A stretch of 9,785 nt of DNA, taken from NCBI GenBank assembly GCA_905215405.1, contig CAJMQE010000117.1, forward strand, positions 1 through 9,785. The letters run 5' to 3'. The notes under the pieces are model-generated. The model did no database searches. It was not told the DNA's origin and worked only from the letters and a program-made list of their open reading frames with translations. The position numbers were made by a program, and so were the translations under genes. How positions within the stretch are numbered: the first letter of the stretch is position 1; the number at the start of each line of letters is the position of its first letter. Source of the stretch: an uncultured bacterium (GTDB lineage Bacteria > Bacillota > Clostridia > Lachnospirales > Lachnospiraceae). Positions 5,850 to 9,785 of the stretch are shown in pieces.

Positions 5850-6558
5850 TTCGTTCACCTCCATTGTCGAGAAATCTGCTTCCAGCTTCACTTTCCTTAT
5901 ATTCCTGTGTTGTTCCATAGAACAGCTGACCGCCGGAAATATGTAAGATATGACTTGCATATTTGACCGCAGACTGGATGTCATGCGAAACCATGATAAC
6001 TGTTATACCAAGTTCTGTGTTAATTTTTCTGATCAACTCATAAAGATCCGCCGTTACAACAGGATCAAGTCCTGCAACAGGTTCATCCAGCAAAATCACT
6101 TTTTTAGTCGCACAAAGTGCCCTTGCAAGAAGCACTCTTTGCTGCTGTCCTCCTGAAAGTTCCTGATAGGAACGTTTCTTTAAATGCTCCAGCCCCATCA
6201 AATGAATCTTTTCCAGTGCATCTTTTTTGTCTGTTCTGCTGTAAAATGGCCGTAATCCCAGACTATTTATTTTTCCAGACAGAACGACTTCAAAAATGCT
6301 GGCCGGAAAATCTTTCTGGTGATCTGACTGCTGCGGAAGATAACCAATTTCATTGGCTTTTAGACCTTCTCCAAATACGATCTTTCCGCCCATTGGCTTT
6401 TTCAGTCCAAGCAGTCCTTTCATTAACGTACTTTTTCCTGCACCGTTTTCGCCAACAATGCACAGATAATCCCCACTTTTCAGGGAAAATTCTATATCGG
6501 ACAGAATCACCTTCCCCTCGTATCCGAGAGCAAGTTCCTGACATGTTATTAATGACAT
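5842..6558 (-). CDS. znuC: Zinc ABC transporter ATPase ZnuC
   Basis: A 238-aa ABC ATPase powering zinc import; two copies normally bind the ZnuB dimer. Motifs in order: Walker A G-E-N-G-A-G-K-S-T (36-44), Q-loop L-P-Q-Q (74-77), signature L-S-G-G-Q-Q-Q-R (134-141), Walker B V-I-L-L-D-E-P (154-160), D-loop A-G-L-D (162-165) and switch His192 (V-S-H-D). All catalytic residues are present and the length is usual. The ATG follows the znuA TAA with no gap, and its GGAGG lies inside the last codons of znuA (11-nt spacing). The tail overlaps znuB. The operon context gives the zinc assignment, since ATPase sequence alone does not separate zinc from manganese systems. Confidence 0.95.
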   Translation of the reverse strand: MSLITCQELALGYEGKVILSDIEFSLKSGDYLCIVGENGAGKSTLMKGLLGLKKPMGGKIVFGEGLKANEIGYLPQQSDHQKDFPASIFEVVLSGKINSLGLRPFYSRTDKKDALEKIHLMGLEHLKKRSYQELSGGQQQRVLLARALCATKKVILLDEPVAGLDPVVTADLYELIRKINTELGITVIMVSHDIQSAVKYASHILHISGGQLFYGTTQEYKESEAGSRFLDNGGERNA

Positions 6559-7554
6559 TTATTTTAGCGCCTCCTTCAGCACATCTACATTTTTCCACAT
6601 ATAATCCAGGTAGGTTACACCTTTGCTGAAATCATCCCTTGTCACATTATGACAGGCATAAAATGTTTCTACCTTTGCACCAGTCGCATCGGCAATTGCC
6701 TGTGCTACTTTTCCATTGCTCAGTTCAATCTTAAATACGACCGGGATTTCATTTTCCTTAACGAGATCGATCAGATATGCAATTGTTGCCGCACTTGGTT
6801 CTGCATCAGATGCGCACCCTGGAAATGCTGCTCGGTAAGAAATCCCATATTCCTCTACAAAATATCGCAGTGGAAAACGATCTCCGAACACGATCAGATT
6901 GTCCGATGCATTTGCTGTAACTGCGCAGAATGCCTGATCCAGTTCATTTAGCTTTCCTTCATACTCCGTAAAGTTACGCTGATAAAGATCCGCATTTTCA
7001 CTGTCTTTTTGGGCAAATGTATCAGCCAGTACACGAGAAATCTTTGCTGCGTTAATCGGAGATGTCCAGACATGTTCATCCCATTCTGCCTCTTGTATGT
7101 GTTCATGATCTTCCTGGGTTTCCCCGTCTTCTGCATGCTCGTGATCCACTTCCTGCATGCCTTCCACCAGCTCTTCCTCATAAGGTGTTACACAGTCGAT
7201 CATCCTTACGATAGCAATATTATCCATATTCACAGATTTCAGTACTTCATCCACCCATACATCACTTTCACCACCTGTATAGATCAATACACTGCTCTTT
7301 TGAATTGTAATAATATCCTGCGGTGTCGGTTCATAGGAATGTGCTTCTGCTCCAGGCTGAAGCAGCATTGTAATATCTGCCTGTTCCCCTGCTACCGCTC
7401 TGGCAAAATCATATGCCGCATAATTTACGGCTACCACTTTTAACTTACCATCTTCTGCATTTGCACCTATGACTGCTGTCTTTTTCGCACATCCTGTCAG
7501 CAGGCAGACAACAAGTATTGTTACAAGCAGCAATACTTCAGTTCTTTTCTTCAT
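6559..7554 (-). CDS. znuA: Zinc-binding lipoprotein ZnuA with His-rich loop
   Basis: A 331-aa zinc-capture lipoprotein. The hydrophobic signal ends in L-L-T-G-C (Cys22). Family signatures are A-H-S-Y-E-P-T-P-Q-D (His72), D-E-H-V-W-T-S-P (His161) and F-P-G-C-A-S-D-A-E-P-S. Before His161 lies the zinc-type loop with D-H-E-H (137-140) and D-H-E-H (149-152). As in the paralog at 913-1989, the position of the usual third His reads G-D-R-F-P, with Arg226. The ATG has GGAGG 4 nt upstream and GGAGGAAGA runs up to it. It is first in the znuA-znuC-znuB-lipoprotein unit, with a 188-nt leader gap after zur that carries an operator-like dyad and strong hairpins. Confidence 0.95.
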   Translation of the reverse strand: MKKRTEVLLLVTILVVCLLTGCAKKTAVIGANAEDGKLKVVAVNYAAYDFARAVAGEQADITMLLQPGAEAHSYEPTPQDIITIQKSSVLIYTGGESDVWVDEVLKSVNMDNIAIVRMIDCVTPYEEELVEGMQEVDHEHAEDGETQEDHEHIQEAEWDEHVWTSPINAAKISRVLADTFAQKDSENADLYQRNFTEYEGKLNELDQAFCAVTANASDNLIVFGDRFPLRYFVEEYGISYRAAFPGCASDAEPSAATIAYLIDLVKENEIPVVFKIELSNGKVAQAIADATGAKVETFYACHNVTRDDFSKGVTYLDYMWKNVDVLKEALK

Positions 7555-7572
7555 TCTTCCTCCAGTATCCTT

Positions 7573-7635
7573 ATGTACTGTTTCACTGACAGAAAGACAC
7601 CTCTATGCTATCCTCCTGTCAGTAAAACAGTACAT
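7573..7635 (-). repeat. Long inverted repeat in the znuA leader
   Basis: Arms 7573-7592 and 7616-7635 are complementary at 19 of 20 positions around a 23-nt loop. In the znuA transcript this is a stable hairpin ending about 18 nt before the start codon, next to the ribosome site. No T-run follows, so it is not a simple terminator. A third segment, 7695-7707, is a perfect 13-base complement of the 7623-7635 arm, so a zur-znuA read-through RNA could fold in a competing way. Confidence 0.88.
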
Positions 7636-7643
7636 CCCTATTC

Positions 7644-7673
7644 TTTATACAAACAGTTTGTGCCTGTAGCCAA
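7644..7673 (-). promoter_or_regulatory. Candidate znuA promoter with Zur-like dyad in its spacer
   Basis: On the minus strand TTGGCT (7668-7673, 4 of 6 to consensus), an 18-bp spacer and TATAAA (7644-7649, 5 of 6) form a weak-to-moderate promoter with a start near 7637. A dyad TACAAACAGTTTGTG (7648-7662) fills the spacer. It shares the CAAAC-N-GTTTG core with the zur and rpmG operators and matches 12 of 15 positions. A start here would put the 5' end of the mRNA at the base of the leader hairpin. Alternatively znuA is transcribed only by read-through from zur. Confidence 0.5.
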
Positions 7674-7711
7674 ACTATCAGAAAAGAAAAAGAAATGTAC
7701 TGTTTTATACT

Positions 7712-7726
7712 GGGGGCGAACTCCCC
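7712..7726 (-). other. GC-rich hairpin after zur
   Basis: Minus-strand GGGGA-G-UUCG-C-CCCC can form five G-C pairs closing a UUCG loop, with one bulged A. It starts 16 nt after the zur stop codon. The following sequence is pyrimidine-rich only after about 20 nt (TTTCTTTTTCTTTT), so termination would be inefficient. It may act as a partial terminator, an RNA stability element, or part of the leader structure of znuA. Confidence 0.4.
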
Positions 7727-7742
7727 GAACTTTATATGCGAA

Positions 7743-8162
7743 TTATTTTGCCTGATTTCTACATTCCTGACATAATCCAAAAAGGATGGAATTCTGACAC
7801 TGCAACTGGAAGCCATGATGCTCCAGAATATGATTAGAAATCTGGGCCATGAATCCACATTCCAGATGAATGACTCTGCCACATTTACTACACTGTAAAT
7901 GCAGATGATGCTGACAGTCCCTGTTTTGTGACACCAGCTGGAATAACGCCATCTCTCCCTTTTTTGCGACATATTTATTGACCATTCCATCTTCACTGAG
8001 CTTATTGAGATAACGGTAAATCGTTGAAACATTGATCTCTACCTGCTCTTTTTGTAACGCACCATAAATATCCTGCACTGATACTGTCTGATCTGCGTGA
8101 CTCTGCAAATACTCCAGGATTCTTTTTCTATTTTCTGTTTTATAACTTTTGTTATCTGCCAT
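7743..8162 (-). CDS. zur: Fur-family zinc repressor Zur
   Basis: A 139-aa Fur-family regulator. The N-terminal winged helix spans about 8-80, with recognition-helix sequence V-S-T-I-Y-R-Y-L-N-K-L. A metal-binding dimerisation domain follows, with D-C-Q-H-H-L-H-L-Q-C (82-91) and the structural zinc site C-S-K-C (91-94) plus C-Q-E-C (131-134). The family includes Fur, PerR and Zur; the zinc-gene context and shared operators argue for Zur. The ATG has GAGG 6 nt upstream. Its own promoter is flanked by two operator dyads, so autoregulation is likely. A PerR role would usually need a C-terminal H-x-H-x-D-type site, which I do not see. It lies 188 nt upstream of znuA on the same strand. Confidence 0.92.
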   Translation of the reverse strand: MADNKSYKTENRKRILEYLQSHADQTVSVQDIYGALQKEQVEINVSTIYRYLNKLSEDGMVNKYVAKKGEMALFQLVSQNRDCQHHLHLQCSKCGRVIHLECGFMAQISNHILEHHGFQLQCQNSILFGLCQECRNQAK

Positions 8163-8176
8163 TTTGCACCTCTAAT

Positions 8177-8249
8177 TGCAAACTGTTTGCATTTTTAAAT
8201 AGTAACATGCACATACCACTATGTCAATAGAATATGCAATCAGTTTGCG
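8177..8249 (-). promoter_or_regulatory. Zur-type promoter with two flanking operators, for zur
   Basis: On the minus strand TTGACA (8222-8227), 17 bp and TACTAT (8199-8204) form a strong promoter. Dyads flank it: TGCAATCAGTTTGCG (8235-8249) upstream and TGCAAACTGTTTGCA (8177-8191) downstream; the latter is a near-perfect 7-1-7 palindrome. The spacing between the two operators is 58 bp, identical to the rpmG promoter, and their positions relative to -35 and -10 also match. The downstream site ends just before the zur ribosome site. Confidence 0.82.
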
Positions 8250-8353
8250 TTTTTACATTTATTCCCATTATACTTGTGAATTCATTCAGGTATTTCCTGG
8301 TTCTACTGTAGACTCACAGTAAGATCCTCATGCCTAAAATACACCACATTTCT

Positions 8354-8382
8354 ATTATATCTGTCCACTCTGACCCTGTCCA
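8354..8382 (-). promoter_or_regulatory. Candidate second, Zur-independent promoter upstream of zur
   Basis: On the minus strand TGGACA (8377-8382, 5 of 6), 17 bp and TATAAT (8354-8359, perfect) form a strong promoter just after the padR stop codon. It has no operator dyad. The expected RNA begins near 8347 and passes small stems (8304-8321; 8287-8300) before reaching the regulated zur promoter. I see no convincing ORF in 8250-8392. It may give basal zur expression or a short leader RNA. Confidence 0.45.
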
Positions 8383-8392
8383 GTATCTGACG

Positions 8393-8722
8393 TTATTCTT
8401 TATAATCCATGATCTGGTCAACGCATCTACTCATTTCCTTCCATGCGTGTGCAAACTCTTCGAGCTCATTTTTACCGGCCTCTGTCAGCGAATAATATTT
8501 TCTTGCCGGTCCTAGTGGTGATTCCCTGACTTCTGCACTGATCAGCCCATTCTTCAATAATCTTGTATAGAGCGGATACAGCGTGCCCTCTGAGATGTGA
8601 TCAAATCCATTATCTCTTAGAATTCTGGATATATCATACCCATAGACCGATTGTTTCAGGTCTATGATCTTTAATACACAGCCTTCCAGGCTCCCTTTTA
8701 ATAACTGTGACTTTCCTGCCAA
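8393..8722 (-). CDS. PadR-family transcriptional regulator
   Basis: A 109-aa PadR-family repressor with the usual small length. The winged helix is recognisable from Y-G-Y-D-I-S-R-I-L (27-35), I-S-E-G-T-L-Y-P-L-Y-T-R-L (43-55) and the wing R-K-Y-Y-S-L-T-E-A-G-K (74-84); a C-terminal dimerisation helix follows. The start is TTG at 8722, chosen because AGGAGG lies 8 nt upstream and no ATG or GTG fits. It follows the membrane-protein gene by 12 nt, and that gene's stop TAG is part of the AGGAGG, so translation is coupled. Its likely operators are the two dyads at 9505-9552. The ligand is unknown. Confidence 0.93.
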   Translation of the reverse strand: MAGKSQLLKGSLEGCVLKIIDLKQSVYGYDISRILRDNGFDHISEGTLYPLYTRLLKNGLISAEVRESPLGPARKYYSLTEAGKNELEEFAHAWKEMSRCVDQIMDYKE

Positions 8723-8734
8723 TCGTATCGCCTC

Positions 8735-9415
8735 CTAATTCAGACGTTCTTCCAGAAAATACTGTGCAATACAGATAGCTCCGACAATGAGCATAAAAAT
8801 CGGGAAACTGACTGTAAAAAGTGTCTGTTTAAATAAAAGTTTGCTGATTACAAATATGACGATCACACCAATAAAAAATGCTCCTAAAAGAATATTCAGA
8901 ATTTTATTTTTTCCCGGATCATTTTCATCCATGATCTCATAGACAACATTCATTCTGCTTACAAGAAAATGCATGGCAATTCCTGCGACCACGGTATCTA
9001 ATAACATGGAGACCGTGACAGGAATCGTAAGCGAAAATCCTGTCTTTGGCCAGTTACTAACGATTGTACCGACGAACATTTCAAAAATTCCAGTAAATAT
9101 CAAAAGCAGAAGTGGAATATACTTTATCTTCAGATATATTTTTTTCAAAGGGGAATACTCAGTTTTTGCTGATGTAATAAATTCATTACAGAATTTTTCC
9201 AGATTATCTGTTCCCAACAGTTCCTCGACTGGTCTGCCCTCCTGCTCTGCCTGTAAGAACATATCCATACAGTGATGTGAAAATTCTTCTGCCTGTTTTT
9301 CCTCTACGGATGAAAAACGCAGTCTGACAACAATTTTTCCAAGTTTAGCCTGATTGTCTTCCGACAACTGCTGCGAAAATTGATTAATTTCTTCAATATA
9401 CTGTTTCGTTTTCAA
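8735..9415 (-). CDS. Four-TM membrane protein with HAAS-like N-terminus, partner of PadR
   Basis: A predicted 226-aa membrane protein. The N-terminal soluble part (1-95) is helical and carries a G-R-P-V-E-E-L-L-G-x-D-N-L-E-K-F-C-N-E-F segment (60-79), typical of the HAAS/DUF1700-like domains that are often encoded with PadR regulators. Hydrophobic segments at about 99-119, 127-152, 172-195 and 199-220 follow. I chose TTG 9415 with GGAGG 9 nt upstream. An in-frame ATG at 9457 has no ribosome site and would add 14 residues of unlikely sequence. It is first in the operon behind the 9536-9564 promoter. Function is unknown; PadR/HAAS pairs are thought to act in envelope-stress or membrane signalling, which is general family knowledge. 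Confidence 0.85.
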   Translation of the reverse strand: MKTKQYIEEINQFSQQLSEDNQAKLGKIVVRLRFSSVEEKQAEEFSHHCMDMFLQAEQEGRPVEELLGTDNLEKFCNEFITSAKTEYSPLKKIYLKIKYIPLLLLIFTGIFEMFVGTIVSNWPKTGFSLTIPVTVSMLLDTVVAGIAMHFLVSRMNVVYEIMDENDPGKNKILNILLGAFFIGVIVIFVISKLLFKQTLFTVSFPIFMLIVGAICIAQYFLEERLN

Positions 9416-9504
9416 TTGTTTGATCCTCCTTAAAACAAATGATCGTATCGATTGCATTTTGTTACCATGCGGTCATAGAAATATTAATTCATTCCATTTT
9501 GATA

Positions 9505-9564
9505 TACTATGTAATGCATAGTAGCTACTAGGTATATTGTAATACATAGTAGTGATACTGTCAA
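9505..9564 (-). promoter_or_regulatory. Promoter of the membrane-protein/padR operon with two PadR-like operators
   Basis: On the minus strand TTGACA (9559-9564), 17 bp and TACAAT (9536-9541) form a strong promoter with a start near 9529. A perfect 7-5-7 dyad TACTATG-TAATG-CATAGTA occupies 9505-9523. A related copy, 16 of 20 matches, occupies 9533-9552 and covers the -10 and part of the spacer. PadR proteins usually bind such AT-rich dyads, and this one encodes its own regulator, so autorepression is the simple reading. Confidence 0.7.
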
Positions 9565-9565
9565 T

Positions 9566-9645
9566 AAAAAAAGCATACGTTCCGGCTTCTCTCAAATCAC
9601 TGAATTTTATAAATTCATGTAAGAAACCCGAATCTGTATGCTTTT
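9566..9645 (-). terminator. Long imperfect hairpin terminator
   Basis: GCATAC (9573-9578) pairs with GTATGC (9636-9641), and the stem continues imperfectly inward (TTCCGG with CCCGAA, TTCT with AGAA). An inner hairpin TGAATT/AATTCA lies at 9601-9617. On the minus strand a run of seven T follows the stem (plus-strand A-run 9566-9572). The plus-strand side has only TTTT. It would end a minus-strand transcript entering from the right, before the next promoter. Confidence 0.65.
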
Positions 9646-9735
9646 CCTTAATTTTACAATGCTTCTATTTATTCTTTATCTGCTTTTTACGCTTATGCAA
9701 CGATTACCTTACTTTATTTTTTATCACTATTTTTT
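9646..9735. other. AT-rich noncoding stretch
   Basis: I find no open frame with a ribosome site, no promoter and no repeat here. All minus-strand frames are broken by stops, so any gene ended by the adjacent terminator has either been lost or lies beyond the window. Confidence 0.4.
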
Positions 9736-9785
9736 GGCTCTTCGTGTATAGTTGTGGGTCAAATTTTCTGAAAGCTTAGTGTTTA
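9736..9785. mobile_element. Possible ISL3-family insertion-sequence end, cut by the window edge
   Basis: The sequence GGCTCTTCGTGTATAGTTGT begins at 9736 and resembles the terminal inverted repeats of ISL3-family elements, which typically start GGCTCTT or GGGTCTT. This comes from memory, not a search. An 8-bp AT tract (TATTTTTT, 9728-9735) precedes it and could be half of a target duplication. The transposase and right end would lie outside the window, so this is only a lead. Confidence 0.4.

Noticed and set aside
5850..5984. Extended start of znuB
   Set aside because: These codons lie within znuC in another frame and do not resemble ABC-3 N-termini.
7573..7755. Plus-strand frame and a 10-codon minus-strand leader peptide (M-Y-C-F...) in the znuA leader
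   Set aside because: Both come from the inverted repeat; neither has a good ribosome site or a codon run typical of attenuation peptides.
9416..9457. ATG 9457 start for the membrane protein
   Set aside because: No ribosome site upstream, whereas TTG 9415 has GGAGG at 9 nt.
9552..9779. Plus-strand frame of 75 codons at the right edge
   Set aside because: It runs through a promoter, a terminator hairpin and the possible IS end, with low-complexity hydrophobic sequence and no ribosome site.

Overview
The window reads as a zinc-homeostasis island from a low-to-moderate-GC Gram-positive anaerobe, most likely a Lachnospiraceae-type Clostridia. This rests on AT-rich intergenic DNA, strong GGAGG ribosome binding sites, lipobox lipoproteins in place of periplasmic proteins, and the gene families present. 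No 16S or other strict marker is present, so the family-level call is inference. All twelve genes I support lie on the minus strand, so the biological order runs from high to low coordinates.

Right edge (9785 to about 8393): a possible insertion-sequence end (9736 to edge), a hairpin terminator (9566-9645), then a promoter with two PadR-like operators driving a two-gene unit. That unit is a membrane protein with a HAAS-like N-terminus followed by a PadR regulator; both start with TTG. It looks unrelated to zinc.

Centre (8382 to 4245): the Fur-family regulator gene zur sits behind a promoter bracketed by two palindromic operators. It is followed by znuA-znuC-znuB and a small lipoprotein, packed with overlaps or zero spacing and closed by a terminator. 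The zur-znuA gap holds a third operator-like palindrome, a candidate promoter, and three sequence segments that can form mutually exclusive hairpins.

Left half (4048 to 109): a second promoter with the same architecture (operator, TTGACA, 17 bp, TAATAT, operator; operators 58 bp apart in both cases) drives rpmG, a ribosomal protein L33 paralog that has lost the fourth zinc-binding Cys, and a COG0523/CobW-type GTPase. After a 270-bp gap with a 14-bp tandem repeat come a small His/Cys membrane protein, a second ZnuA lipoprotein with an acidic instead of His-rich loop, and a second lipoprotein related to the one in the znu operon.

Model (inference): under zinc shortage Zur releases both promoters. 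The cell then imports zinc through ZnuABC fed by two surface ZnuA proteins, spares zinc by swapping in a zinc-poor L33, and allocates zinc inside the cell with the GTPase. The less familiar parts are the two related OB-like lipoproteins and the small membrane protein carrying H-S-C-T-G-H-D-C-Q-I-C. They look like extra extracytoplasmic metal-handling components and are the best candidates for undescribed biology here. Three short tandem-repeat arrays (14, 21 and 15 bp) sit only in the intergenic gaps of the island.
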